DNA from: Diploptera punctata
Taxonomy: Eukaryota > Arthropoda > Insecta > Blattodea > Blaberidae
Assembly: GCA_030220185.1 (NCBI GenBank)
Contig: JASPKZ010009723.1
Span: forward strand, 45,615-109,614
Direction of reading: 5' to 3'
DNA length: 64,000 nucleotides
Part shown: piece by piece, positions 45,592 through 56,240 of the stretch
Numbering within the stretch: the first letter of the stretch is position 1
Layout of the letters: each line of letters begins with the position of its first letter
Notes under the pieces: model-generated
Database searches by the model: none
What the model was told of the DNA's origin: nothing
The model's input: the letters and a program-made list of their open reading frames with translations, nothing else
Position numbers and translations under genes: made by a program

Positions 45592-46852
45592 CACCGTGTT
45601 CCATTCAAACCTCAGAATTTTAATTAATCATAACTCTCAAAGTATGTGGAATTGTGAAATGAGGTTGGTATTAAAATAAATGGAAACTGAAAGAATTTTT
45701 GTTTTCACTATGGTAGATAATTCATCTGTCGCATATTGGACAATAATGTCAAAACAAAGTGGCGACTCCTCAGCAACGAGCACAAACTGTCAACGAAGTC
45801 AATAATTAGTGTGCAAAGAATTTACCGGAGATAATGCACGTGATGGGAAGATCATTAAGGCATGGCTTGAGAAGTTTCTGGCAACTGGAAGCGTTAAAAA
45901 ATAATCAGGAGGTGCTCGTACACGTGTTTCAGAAGAAACGATAAAAGAAATTAGAGCAGGATTTCAGAGAGAAGTCCACAAAAATTAATTCGCCAAGCTT
46001 CCCAGCAGTTCAATGTGCCGAGATCAACTGTGCATCAAGTGCTTTCATAAGCGACTTCGTTTGTACCCCTACAAGATGCAAGTTGTTCAACAAATAAAGC
46101 CAGATGACAGGTCATGTCGACAGGCACATGCTATTGAAATGCTGGATCGTATTGACAAGGACCCTCAATTTCTTGGAAACGTCTTGTTTTCTGACGATGC
46201 AACGTTCCATGTATCAGGATCTGTTAATCGGTACAATGTAAGGATCTGGGGTATGCAAAATCCACACGTCTACCGTGAACACATCTGGAATAACCCAAAA
46301 GTAAACGTTTGGTGCGGCCTGATGAAGACATGATTGTAGGTATTTTTTTCTTCCATGAGAAGTCAATAACTGGCCCGGTATACCAAGACATATTGGAACA
46401 GTTCTTGTACCCCAAGTAATCTTTCAGCAAGATGGAGCCCCACCACACTGGAGCCTGGATGTACGAAATTCACACAAAGAATCCTTCCCAGATGGGTGGG
46501 TTGGACGCGGTGGACCAATTTCCTGGCCACCACGTTCGCCAGACATCGCACCACTGGACTTCTTCCTCTGCGGGTATGTAAAAGACCGTGTGTTTGCGAC
46601 TCCAGTACAAGATCTTAATGATTTACGAACCCGTATCCTTGACACAATTGCAACAGTACCAATGAACATGTTGGATAGAACGTGGCACGAAATCGAATAG
46701 ACTTGATATTATTCGTGCTACTAATGGTCCACATGTAGTGGTGTTTTAGTGTGTGGCAATGAAAATTCTTTGAGTTTCTGTTTCGTTTAGTACCGGCCTC
46801 AGTTCATAATTATGATTCATTAAAATGTGGGAGGTTTGAATGGGACACCCTG
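45592..46852 (+). mobile_element. Full-length mariner-like transposon, inactivated
   Basis: 1261 bp between TA dinucleotides (45590-45591 and 46853-46854). Terminal inverted repeats of about 25 bp read CACCGTGTTCCATTCAAACC at the left and the matching CAGGGTGTCCCATTCAAACC when the right end is reversed. The length is normal for a mariner. The transposase gene lies inside on the plus strand. No second insertion is seen within it. Confidence 0.92.
45770..46700 (+). pseudogene. mariner-type transposase pseudogene
   Basis: Cut-and-paste transposase of the Tc1/mariner superfamily, nuclear, acting on the element's inverted ends. Visible pieces: TVNEVNN-like start with stops near 45810 and 45903, a 106-codon open piece (46013-46333) with VLFSDDATFHVSG (first catalytic Asp, about 46192) and NVRIWGMQNPH, then QQDGAPPHW (second Asp, 46431), and WPPRSPDIAPLDFFLCGYVK (third Asp, 46542). 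I count 36 residues between the second and third Asp. Stops and frameshifts divide the gene at least four times, so it is inactive. Confidence 0.88.
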
Positions 46853-46859
46853 TACAACT

Positions 46860-47515
46860 TTATCTTTAAACATTTCTCTCAACACTGAACAACTTGTACC
46901 TCCTTTGCTTCCAACCGCCTGAATTGAAGTACTAGGGTCGCATAAGCCTTGCAGGTAAAAATATTAAAGAGAGTTAATCATAATTATACTTGCTGAAATT
47001 CCTTACAGCATCTTCACATACCGACATATTATCAATTATATAAATGTTATGTCTCTACTTAATTAATATTTTATTAGATTAAAAATCAAATAAAGTTAAA
47101 CTTAATATGCCAATATATAGATGTGATTGATCAGTCGTTTTATGTCACACAGAAGGCTTTGCTCTCTTGAACCACGAATGCTAAGATTAACCAACTAACA
47201 AAAGGGAGTCGCCACTTCCCATCCCCTGTGTTGAGTTGTGAGGCTGGTAAGAAAGAGATGACAAACACTGTGATTTTAAATGTCATAACACCTTCATCTG
47301 TTGCGACTGGGAATTTCACAACCACGTAATTATATGTCATATGTGTTTGTGACTTCTCCCTTTCGTGAAGAAATAATTGGCGATACTAGCGCTAACACAC
47401 TTTCCTTTCAGCCGTAGAAAATAATATTGATTTTTCTTTAAGAAGATTCCATACCCCCATTCGTACCACATGTCCTGTCCATCACAGTAATAACAACAAC
47501 AATAACAATAATAAT
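46860..47515. other. Unassigned DNA with a short LINE-alpha piece
   Basis: A short minus-strand alpha fragment (CCCCATTCGTACCACATGTC) lies at about 47455-47490. A 66-codon minus-strand frame at 47140-47340 has no known motif. Confidence 0.45.
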
Positions 47516-47519
47516 GCTT

Positions 47520-48785
47520 ATGTCGACCTCTATAATTTCGAGGTAGCTTGCTGCTTTGCCACGCAGCGACTTCCTAGTTCGATCCTCGGTCGCGATAAGT
47601 TAACTGGGTGAGATTATTTTTAGGTTTTTCCTCACCTGTAAGATAAATGTCAGGAATCTTTCAGACCTAAACGGTGCCCGAAAACCATCTGAGCATCATT
47701 ATCATATTCACCTCATTACGAGGGTGAATCAAATATAAACCGGAATTAGTGTTTAAAATTTTACTGAATTAACAAAAAAATACAAAACCACCACATCATT
47801 TTACTACATAGTCTCCTGCATATCCCACACACTTTTGCCATCGAGTTGGCAAATTTTTGATGCCGTCCTTGAAGAATGAGGGATGACGTGTAGTCAGCCA
47901 GTTGCGCACGAACTCCTCTACCGCTGCATTGTCACCAAAGCGCCTTCCTCCCAGGTCTTCGTTCAGTGGCCCAAACAAATGGTAGTCACAGGGTGACAAA
48001 TCTGGACTGTAAGGAGGATGTTCCAGAGGTGTCCAATGCATTTTCGTCGGAATCTCTTGTGTATTCGAGCAGTGTGCGGCCTTGCATTGTCAAGCAGCAC
48101 AATCATATTTCGGATCGGTTTCCGGCGGCGCTTGTTATGATATGCTGCTTTCCGAAGCTTATTCCAACGTGTGAAGCTATTTTAGAATTGTTACGCGCGC
48201 CGATCCTCCTCAATAAGGTCCCGTACAGCACGAATGTTGTCTGCAGTGATGTTTTTTCGTTGCCGTCTTTGGTGGGGCTCATTTTCCAATGAATCCCGCC
48301 CCGCTAAAATTTTTATGCGCCAATCATACACCTGCATCTTCGAAAGGGTTGCTTCCCCAAACTGCGGATGGAGCCTTCTCAAAATTGTAGGAGGTTTAGT
48401 ACCTTCTTTCGCCAAAAACGTATTAATAATAATGCGTTGCGCAACAGACGTGTTTACCTCTTGCTCGCTCATGGCGTACTGAAGCAAGCGGCCGCTCTTC
48501 GGAGTGCGACACATCAAGATCCCTACTCCAGACACCCCCACCAACTTCCCCTCCAAACCGCAACCTTCGAAGTTCGCTACCAGAGTCTGCAGATACAAAT
48601 TCCGGTTTATATTTGATCCACTCTCGTATATTAAATTTTGGAATAAGGTCTCTTTTGGCGCATCATTAACACCACCATCATCATTCATATCCTCGTGGCG
48701 TTGTAACTCCGCTTTCCAGGTGCTCCAACATCAGAAACCGATGCCAGGAGAGAATACCAGAAATATCATAATGACAACCTGGTGG
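47520..48785 (+). mobile_element. SINE-A long form split by a mariner element
   Basis: SINE-A core at 47520-47718 (head TATAATTTCGAGGTAGC, box B near 47575, then CTCACCTGTAAG). The 3' extension resumes at 48629 (TATTAAATTTTGGAATAAGG, then TTTGGCGCATCATTAAC and ATGCCAGGAGAGAATACC). Removing the mariner and one TA restores the order seen at 14397-14790, CACCTCATTA followed by the GATTAAG-like text. Confidence 0.88.
47719..48626 (-). mobile_element. Internally deleted mariner transposon
   Basis: 908 bp flanked by TA on both sides. Inverted ends of 29 bp (CGAGGGTGAATCAAATATAA at left; CGAGAGTGGATCAAATATAA reversed from the right) differ at two positions. Minus-strand transposase parts: the N-terminal DNA-binding half at 48191-48480 (IINTFLAKEGTKPPTILRRL, QVYDW, NEPHQRRQRKNITADNIRAV) and the C-terminal part at 47796-48041 (PPYSPDLSPCDYHLFGPL, holding the third catalytic Asp). 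The middle, with the first two catalytic residues, is deleted. It is non-autonomous. Confidence 0.93.
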
Positions 48786-48789
48786 ATTG

Positions 48790-49350
48790 AATAAACACAT
48801 TAACTTGTACAAACATTACATTACTGGTTGAATGGAGAGCTTGCAGTTTAGCTGCTACGTTGCAAGGGTGCCTGAAACGCCCCATTTCCATTCATAATTG
48901 AAATTGAGAATTTGTGTTGGAACAAGTGACGAACAAAATAACTGTGAATTGGTTGCAGGTGAATATCAATCTCCGCGTTTGTCGAGCTGGAAAATATTGG
49001 GAAACAGTGATTGAGGTTTACATATGAATCATTGACACGATAACAAGGCGCCTTGCTTGTTCTACGGTCACGTGAATTAACGATTGGTTCAATGACTGGC
49101 CTCATTGCTTTTCAATAAATGATCAACTACACTCCAGACACAATGATTGCCATGTTTTTAATATAACCTCCACTATTGTATGTTTTAACACACACTTATG
49201 TAATTTTCATTGTAATTTGTTTTTAGACGCGCCAATGTTTTACATGAGGCGCTGTAGGTACCACTAGAAATAACATTGCTCTTACGGCAAAATTCTTGCT
49301 AGTAAACGCGTCCTTTTATATGATATTTATTCGTTAATTTGACAGGAATA
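48790..49350. other. Unassigned DNA
   Basis: An 85-codon minus-strand frame (48848-49105) has no recognised motif. Confidence 0.45.
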
Positions 49351-49354
49351 AATA

Positions 49355-49830
49355 ATTAAGTTAATGACTATTCTATCAGTTATATTATCTGGATTCGAAA
49401 CACGGACTCTTACTTTGAGGGAGAAAAGGAGATCACGAGTATGTGACAATAAAGTTCTTAGGAAGATTTTTGGACCAAAGAGAGATGAAGAGACAAGTGA
49501 ATGGAGAATAAGTTACTACATAACAGTGAACTACATGGTCTTTATAGGAAGCCAGATATAATAAGAACAGTTAAGTCTCGTAGACTGCGATGGGCAGGAC
49601 ATGTAGCACGAATGGGGAATGAAAGACGTGCATGGAAGCTTCTTGTAGGAAAACCAGAAGGAAAACGCCCAGTTGGTAGACCAATAATGAGATGGGAGAT
49701 GATTTGAGGGAAATGGATTATACAGGGGATGATTGGAAAACATTAGGTAGGATAGGGATATATGGAGAGCTTACGTCCGCGCGGCCATGAAACTACGGGT
49801 TTGATACTGCCAGTGAGATAGTTACTCTCA
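49355..49830 (+). pseudogene. LINE-alpha ORF2 C-terminus, best plus-strand copy
   Basis: Open pieces 49364-49561 and 49501-49707 in two frames give ILSGFETRTLTLREKRRSRV, VLRKIFGPKRDEETSEW, IIRTVKSRRLRWAGHVARMG and LLVGKPEGKRPVGRPIMRW, then the non-coding 3' end to CCAGTGAGATAGTTACTC. A frameshift lies near 49510. The protein segment follows the reverse transcriptase domain of a non-LTR retrotransposon common in arthropods. It is 5'-truncated before the catalytic core. Confidence 0.92.
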
Positions 49831-50203
49831 CTTATAAATATTCCAAGGAAGTGTGTGCCCGATTTATGAAAAAAAACATTATTATGCAACGTATATTTTT
49901 CACACAATTACTTAATAAACTTAGGGGGTGAACTCAATTACCCGAACATTTGCTGGCGGAGATGCCACTGAACCATCCACTTTCAAACAAAATTATTTTG
50001 TCACGTACACACGTGATCAAAGAGGAGTACGCAACTAATGTATAACGTGTGGTTTTCTCAGCGATCATGTTCTTAAGCTACTGTCGTTTTCTGTGGTCAT
50101 AATCTAAAAATTCCAAATGTTAATATTCTTCTTTAGTAACCACATTAGAGTAAAGAATTTAAAATACATTACGAAATCCGTTGAGGTCACTGTGTTAAAT
50201 TTT
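49831..50203. other. A+T-rich unassigned DNA
   Basis: No gene or repeat is recognised. Confidence 0.5.
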
Positions 50204-50407
50204 AATAATTGTAAAAAAGTACCTGATATCTCAGTCGTCCTCAATGATTCGCAGTGTTGTTTTATAGGAGGTCTTTCGATAACTTAAGTACCATCATTTA
50301 CTTTTATTTTGGGTACTGACCGTTCTTGGTAATTATTTTATACAGAGGGTTTATATTGCTGGGTATGTTCTCATTTAACAGGTGTTTATTTGTGGTTTCG
50401 TTGATAA

Positions 50408-50947
50408 CACTGAGCAACAAAAAACAAACTCTTTTTTGTCTCAGAAAGAAAAATACGTGATTCTGATAGTATTTTGTCTCCTGAATTCAAATATGATATC
50501 AGTTGTTCTCCATCGCGCATGGTTTCCGATAGACAGGAATTTATAATTTCAAACACTTTAATATTTTCTACATTCGTAACTACACAATATTACAACATTC
50601 GGACTCACCTACAAAGTAAGAAATGACGATTTTCTGCTATATTTCGCCTGTGGAGCATCCCTCTTGATGGTCAACAATAATCGGTCAGCATATTAGGATT
50701 CCATTACCTTAATATCTCTTTTCTATAGCTGAAATCTCCTGCGTTAGCGCATTTGGTTTTATTTTACAATGGACAAATGGACGAAAAAACGTTTATTAAA
50801 AAATAATTATTTAAATCCATTAATTGAAATTGAAATAAAAAAAACTGTGGGTAATGGAGAAATTCCGAATACACATTTAAAAACAGGATAAAACTGCATT
50901 GTGTACAACTATTGGTACCCGTGAGACAAAAATCATTTTGACCAGTG
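50408..50947. mobile_element. Insertion with CACTG ends (non-autonomous DNA element candidate)
   Basis: It interrupts the left arm of the Penelope-like palindrome. The left end reads CACTGAGCAAC...TTTTTTGTCTCA and the right end reversed reads CACTGGTCAAAATGATTTTTGTCTCA, an imperfect inverted repeat of about 30 bp. The uninterrupted right arm gives the empty site. A 2-4 bp target duplication is possible but not clear. No transposase is encoded. Superfamily not assigned. Confidence 0.6.
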
Positions 50948-51055
50948 CTATTTCTAACTCTTCGAGAACGTTGATTTTCGATGTATAGTTTTTTCTATGC
51001 AGGATCGATAATGCATTGTCTATTGTGGTGAATTGATGTCCTGCTTCTACTTAAT

Positions 51056-51334
51056 GAACATTTCAGAGATTTCCTGAAGAATGAGGACAAATCCAGTTTT
51101 TCAAAACACATAGTAGAAGCAGGACATCAATTCAACACAATAGAAATAGACAATGCATTATCGATCCTGCATAGAGAAAACGATACATCCAAAATCAACG
51201 TTCTCGAAGAGTTAGAAATTATTAACGAAACCACAAATAAACACCTGTTAAAGGAGAACATACCCAGCAATATAAACCCTCTGTACAGAATAATTGCCAA
51301 CAACAGTCAGTACCAAAATGAAAGCAAAATATGA
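51056..51334 (+). pseudogene. Penelope-like element endonuclease C-terminal fragment
   Basis: A 92-residue open piece, too short at its start to include the GIY-YIG catalytic motif: EHFRDFLKN, then SSFSKHIVEAGHQF, ALSILHREND, KINVLEELEIINETTNKHLL and NPLYRIIAN before the stop. In Penelope-like elements this region forms the C-terminal end of the GIY-YIG endonuclease, after the RT. No initiator Met is needed because it is a truncated continuation. The frame is intact, suggesting a fairly young copy. Confidence 0.75.
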
Positions 51335-51531
51335 TACTTAAGTTATCGAAAGGCCTCCTACAAAAGAACACTGCAAATTATTGAGGACGACTGAGATATT
51401 AGGTACTGTTTTATATTTCTTAAAACTTTAACCACATTAGGACGATTACGATTTAGATTTTAGTATCAATAGTGATGATAATTTTGCCGTAAACTCATGC
51501 AGATTCTACATTTATACTAGAATAATATATA

Positions 51532-51534
51532 TTA

Positions 51535-51578
<44 letters not shown>
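51532..51578. repeat. (TTA)n microsatellite
   Basis: About 15 units. Confidence 0.93.
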
Positions 51579-51607
51579 AACACTAAGAAACTGGGACTAC
51601 AATTTAT

Positions 51608-51960
51608 ATATATCCGATTGAGGGTCTTTCCACTTTTCAGCGGTTGCCCTTTTTACCAGCCGGCTGCTGGCCCTTAACATCCACATGTGTCAATCACAGA
51701 GGTAGATGATCAACAGCCAGTGTAGGGGTGACATGTGGTTAGCATGTCGAGTCCCCCAGCCGTTATAGCTGGTTCCTCAACCTGGAGCCGCAACTTATTG
51801 TAGCTACCCAATTGCCTCACGATGCTGGGTGGGCACCGGTCCCATACTGGCCGAAATACCATAAGGAAATTTCTTCCCCCATGGAGACTCGAACCAGCGC
51901 AAGTGCCGTAGCTCTGCGCCAAGGCTTTCTACCTTAACCGCTCGGCTACGGCGCGGGACC
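51608..51960 (-). mobile_element. SINE-B, complete minus-strand copy
   Basis: On the plus strand it runs from CCGATTGAGGGTC to CGGCTACGGCGCGGGA. Box B (reversed GGAGACTCGAACCAG) is near 51883. The flanks AATTTATATATAT and AATTTTATATATAT form a probable imperfect duplication. Confidence 0.92.
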
Positions 51961-52084
51961 AATTTTATATATATATACATATTAATTATATGGTCACATA
52001 TAGAAATACATTATATAATGGTCACTTTAAATTTTAAGTGACATTTTGAAGAAGTGACTGAATTCAAATACATAAACTAACTAA

Positions 52085-52935
52085 CCAACTAACTCACTGG
52101 CTCTATCGAACCCATAGGTACATGGCCGCGCGGACATAAGATCTCCATACATCCCTATCCTGAGCTAAAGTTTTCTAATCATCCTTGTTTAATCTACATC
52201 CCTCAAGTCATGGATAATGCTATTATCCCAACTTATTCTTGATCTACCAACTGGGCGTTTTCTTCTATCTTCCCTACAAGAAGCTACCATCCCCCATATG
52301 TGCCACATGTCCTGCCCATCGCATCTACGAGACTTAACTCTTTTATTACATACGAACATGAATATGGACATAAAGAAATTAAACATGAGTCAAACTCTAG
52401 AAACAATACAATTAAGCATCATCATCCCAAGTATCTAAAAAAAAGTATTAAACTAAAAATATCTAAAACGATTATTCTTCCAGTTATATGGATATGACAT
52501 ATGGTCTCTAATTTTAAGAGTGCAGAAACGACGAGTATTTGAAAATAAGTTGTTTAGGAAACATTTTGGATCAAATAGAGACCAACAGACAGGCGAATGG
52601 AGAAATCTAAATCATTATTAGCTACATTATTGTCATTGGGAACTTGATACAATAAGAACAATTAAATCACATGGACTGTGATGGGCAGGATAGGTTGCAC
52701 GAGTGAGGAATGAAACGGGTATGGATACTTCCTGTTGAAAATCCAGAAGTAGGTCAAGAGTGAGATGGGAAAACAATATTAACCATGATTTAAGGGAGGT
52801 AAATTACACAGAAAATTATTAGAAAACATTAACTAAGAAGAGTGATCTATGGAGAGCTTGCCTGCGCGGATATACACCTCCATGATCGATAGTGTCAGTG
52901 AGTTAATTAATTACGGACAGTTTTCAATAAAAGAT
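52085..52935. mobile_element. Two LINE-alpha copies in divergent orientation
   Basis: A minus-strand copy (52085-52345, 3' terminus at left) and a plus-strand copy (52440-52935, 3' terminus at right) face away from each other with 5' ends about 100 bp apart. The plus copy retains KTIILPVIW and ENKLFRKHFG-like residues, GCACGAGTGAGGAATG and the end GTGTCAGTGAGTTAATT. Both contain stops. The minus copy includes a 65-codon open piece with RRKRPVGRSRISW. Confidence 0.82.
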
Positions 52936-52984
52936 AAACATTTTGAAGGATTATAAATATCTACAAGAAAATCAGGAATGAGAT

Positions 52985-53165
52985 TAATTTGAAGAGTTAG
53001 TGTTTATCATAGGCCTACTCACTTCTGGTTCCAAGTTTCGAGGATTAAAATCCGGTGGGGTTCGATATATTTTTCAGGCGATAAAAATCCGTGAGTACGA
53101 GTCCCTTATGAAGGAAACTTAGACCCTGAGTCGTAATTTCGCGGCACGCAAAATAACTTCAAGCG
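52985..53165 (+). mobile_element. Possible SINE-like fragment
   Basis: CTGGTTCCAAGTTTCGAGGATTAAAATCCGG resembles a box-B-bearing head in part, and GGCGATAAAAATCC followed by CCGTGAGTACGAGTCCC resembles SINE-D-type body text. Too short and diverged for certainty. Confidence 0.35.
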
Positions 53166-53171
53166 TGTCAT

Positions 53172-53211
53172 AAGACAGAGAGAGAGAGAAAGGAGAGAGA
53201 GACAGAGAAAC

Positions 53212-53246
<35 letters not shown>

Positions 53247-54286
53247 CAGAGAGAGATACAGAGAGAGAGACAGACAGAGAGAGAGAGAGAGGAAAGAGAG
53301 AGACGGAGAAAGACGGAGAGAGAGACAGAGATATACAGAGAGAGAGACAGAGAAAGAGACAGAGAAAGAGACAGAGAGAGACAGAGAAAGAGACAGAGAT
53401 AGACAGAGGGAGGGAGAGAGAGTGTCACAACGAGAAAGAGGAACATAGATATAACGATAAAAAAGAGACAACGACAAACAGATAGATAACGGGAAAAAAT
53501 TATTGGCATGAGAAAAGCTAGAAAAAGAGAGAGACAACGAGAAAAAAGAAGAGGACGAGTAAGAAAAAAGATAAAGAAAGAGAAATAGAAAAGGTCAAGG
53601 AGAAGAAGTGTGAGACGAGGAAAAGTGAGAGAAACGATAAGAGAGACATCAATAAAAAGAGAGACATGTATAATATGAGAACAGGGAAGAGAAACAGGCA
53701 GATAAAGGGAAATAGAGAGAAACAACAAGAAAAAAAGTGATAGATAACGATAAAGAGAGAGAAAGAAAGAAACATCGAAAAAATATAGAGATAACTATAT
53801 AGAAAGATATACAGAGAAAAAATGAGACAACGAGAAAGAGAGAGAGATAACGAGAAAGAGATACAGTGAGAAAAAAGAGGGAGACAATTACAAAGAGAAA
53901 TATGTAGAGAAAAAATAGAGTATGACAACGAGAAAAAATGAGAGACAACGAGAGAAATAAAGACAAAGAAAGACATCGAGAAAAATATATTGATATTAAG
54001 AAAGAGAAATAAAGAGTGACAATGAGAAAAAAGAGAGACATTCATATAGAATGAAAGATATAAGGAAAATGAGATAAATACAGATCAAAAGAGAGAGGAA
54101 AATAGATAAGAAAAGGGTAGAGAGAGGGGAAGAAACAAAGAAAGGAAGACAAAGAAAATGAGAGAGAAAAATAGAGACACATAAGGCGAGAGAACGAAAT
54201 AAATAGAGAGCAACGATAAAGAGAGCTAGAAGGATCGAAAGAGAGAAATAAATAGAAAAATAGAAACAGTGTAAAAATCGGGAAGC

Positions 54287-54318
<32 letters not shown>

Positions 54319-54626
54319 GAGAAGGGAACGTACACAGAGAGAGAAATAGAGATAACAGGTAGAGGCATCAAATGAAAAAGCGAAAGAATTTAAGAAAGAA
54401 AGATAAATATACAAGTATACCTGGAGAGGAGAAAAGTGAGAGAAATATAAAGAGAAAAATAAAGTTAGAGAGAGAGAAATAATAAATACAAATACAGAGA
54501 AAGGAAGAGAGAAAGAGGTAAATTAAGGAGAGGAAGAACGTAAGGAGATGAAAGAAGAATAATGGATAGAAAAAGAGAGTGAGAGAGAGAGGATGAAAGA
54601 GACGAAGATGTAGAAAAAAAGAAAAC
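53172..54626. repeat. 1.45-kb purine-rich tract, degenerate (GA)n-like
   Basis: The plus strand is overwhelmingly A and G for about 1,450 bp. Pure (GA)n cores occur at 53217-53241 and 54289-54313, with degenerate GAGACAGAGA and GAGAAAAAGAG units elsewhere. Minus-strand frames up to 186 codons, rich in Leu, Ser and Phe, are by-products. There is no gene. Confidence 0.93.
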
Positions 54627-54639
54627 TTTATTCTAAACG

Positions 54640-55078
54640 AATTCCGTCGTACAAATCTTTCCTAAGTTTCTTATATTTTGCATTATGATTTGAGTACATA
54701 AATGCGCTCGTCCAATGAGTGTAAGGAGTTTATACAGCAGTTTTAGCATTATCAAAGTTTGAAAGTCCCACAAAACACAAGTTGGTCGCTTAGTTAAGAA
54801 GAGTCTTGCGACGCTAACGTGTAATAGGCTTCTACATTTAGGTAGTAGGGAGGGAAGTCTTTCAGCCCTGCGTCACCACACGCCATGATGAAACGTCCCC
54901 TAATTGGCTTCTGTGAGATCGTTACAAGAGACGGACTACTAACAGTATCACCACTTGCCTCCCATGGGAAGATACATGTCCTTGTAGATACACCTTTACA
55001 AAGAACCACTTACAGCTTTAAATAAGTAACCAAAAACAGCAAAGAAGGTAGTCTCACGAAAATTATAACAGTTCCTTA
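54640..55078. other. Unassigned DNA
   Basis: A 71-codon minus-strand frame (54794-55009) in a G+C-richer patch; not recognised. Confidence 0.4.
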
Positions 55079-55082
55079 TCGA

Positions 55083-55445
55083 GGGGGGTAGTGATTATGT
55101 TCCTTGCCTCTGATCCCATGGATCGCGGACTCAAACCCGGCTATTTTCGACGTATTTTTAGGAGAAAATCCTCCGGGAGGGACTTAAGCCGTGAGTCCCG
55201 AGTCTGAACATTTTCAGGCTCGTAAAATATCCTTAAGACTAACTAAAGAGGTCTCTAAGCAAAATTTACCGACTTCCTTCATCCTAGTAATGTAATAGTT
55301 GCCTACTAGATGTCTCAGAGTCGGTATGTTGAACAAGTACCATTCATGCCACCTTCAGAGAAATAACCGTAACTAAATTAACTTGGTCCAGTAACTCCTA
55401 ACAAAGGAGAGGTACAGCCCAACATTGGGCCGTTAGCCTTTGTAT
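55083..55445 (+). mobile_element. SINE-D copy
   Basis: Head GGGGGTAGTGATTATGTTCC with box B GGACTCAAACCCGG near 55127. Body CCTCCGGGAGGGACTTAAGCC through CTACTAGATGTCTCAGAG to GCCCAACATTGGGCCG. A diverged but nearly full-length copy. Confidence 0.85.
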
Positions 55446-55529
55446 ATAGATACTTAGGTTCTATACTACAAACATAAAATGTGAAGTTTTATAGATGAAA
55501 TACGTAATGTACATAAGTTTATTTCATAT

Positions 55530-55691
55530 TACGTCGAATTTCAAATGAGGGAAATTTCGATGACGTGGTTCAATTTAAATACCTAGGAAGAATAATTACA
55601 AACAAGAATGAGGTGTAGAGGGTATATGAACGTAGACTCATTTCTGGAAATGCATACTATTATGCATTACGGTGACTCCTGTCGCCCCAAC

Positions 55692-55747
<56 letters not shown>

Positions 55748-56240
55748 AAAAAACTGAAAAATATAAAACAATTATTCTTCCAATTTTTTATATAGATGCG
55801 AAACATAGTGTCTTACTTTAAGAGAGAAGACGGGGTTTCTAGTATCTGAGAATAAAGTTCTTAGGAAAATTTTGGACCGACAAACACTAAGGTTAATGGA
55901 GAAGACTGCTTAAAAGTGTGCTACGTTATCTTTATGGGAAACCAGATGTATTAAGAACAGTTAATATTGGTTAGACTACGATGGGCAGGACATATGACAC
56001 GAATGGGTAATTAAAGAGGGACATAGAAACTCCTTGTAGGAAAACGAGAGGAAAAGCTCCCAGTAACTAGGTCTATGATGGGATGGGAGAATAGTAGCCT
56101 ATTAACCCCGATATGAGGAAGGCGAATTACACAGGGGATGATTGGAAAATATAAGCTTACCAAAGGGATGTATGGGGAGCTTGTATCTGCGAGGCTATGA
56201 TCCTCTGGATTCGATGGTACCTGTGAGTTATTTAATTATT
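55530..56240 (+). pseudogene. LINE-alpha ORF2 with a (CT)n tract inside the coding part
   Basis: The longest alpha copy in the 5' direction. DDVVQFKYLGRIITNKNEV (55558-55615) is the segment just after the reverse transcriptase core. RRLISGNAYYY and LLSP follow, then the (CT)n run, then KTIILP-like residues, ERR, KPDVLRTV and the family's 3' end (ACCTGTGAGTTATTTA). Several stops and frameshifts. It shows how the 3'-only fragments elsewhere connect to the RT-bearing part. Confidence 0.85.
55693..55745. repeat. (CT)n microsatellite within LINE-alpha
   Basis: About 26 CT units located where related proteins carry a Leu/Ser-rich LLSS motif, whose codons could seed the repeat. Confidence 0.95.

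Larger units (their letters stand above)
50205..51415. mobile_element. Penelope-like element, inverted duplicate
   Basis: The right arm (51111-51415, plus) and the left arm (50205-50407 plus 50948-51048, minus) are inverted copies around a loop of about 60 bp. Paired words: AGTAGAAGCAGGACATCAATT with its reverse at 51030, ATCGATCCTGCATAGA, and CGACTGAGATAT at both outer ends. The right arm encodes the GIY-YIG endonuclease tail of a Penelope-like element. The left arm is split by a 540-bp insertion. Head-to-head partial copies are known for Penelope-like elements. Confidence 0.8.

Noticed and set aside
48368..48616. Plus-strand frames over the deleted mariner
   Set aside because: They are shadows of the minus-strand transposase remnant.
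53106..54414. Several overlapping minus-strand frames of 109-186 codons rich in Leu, Ser and Phe
   Set aside because: They arise because a purine-rich strand has few stops in its complement. Several frames are open at once, which is a composition effect.
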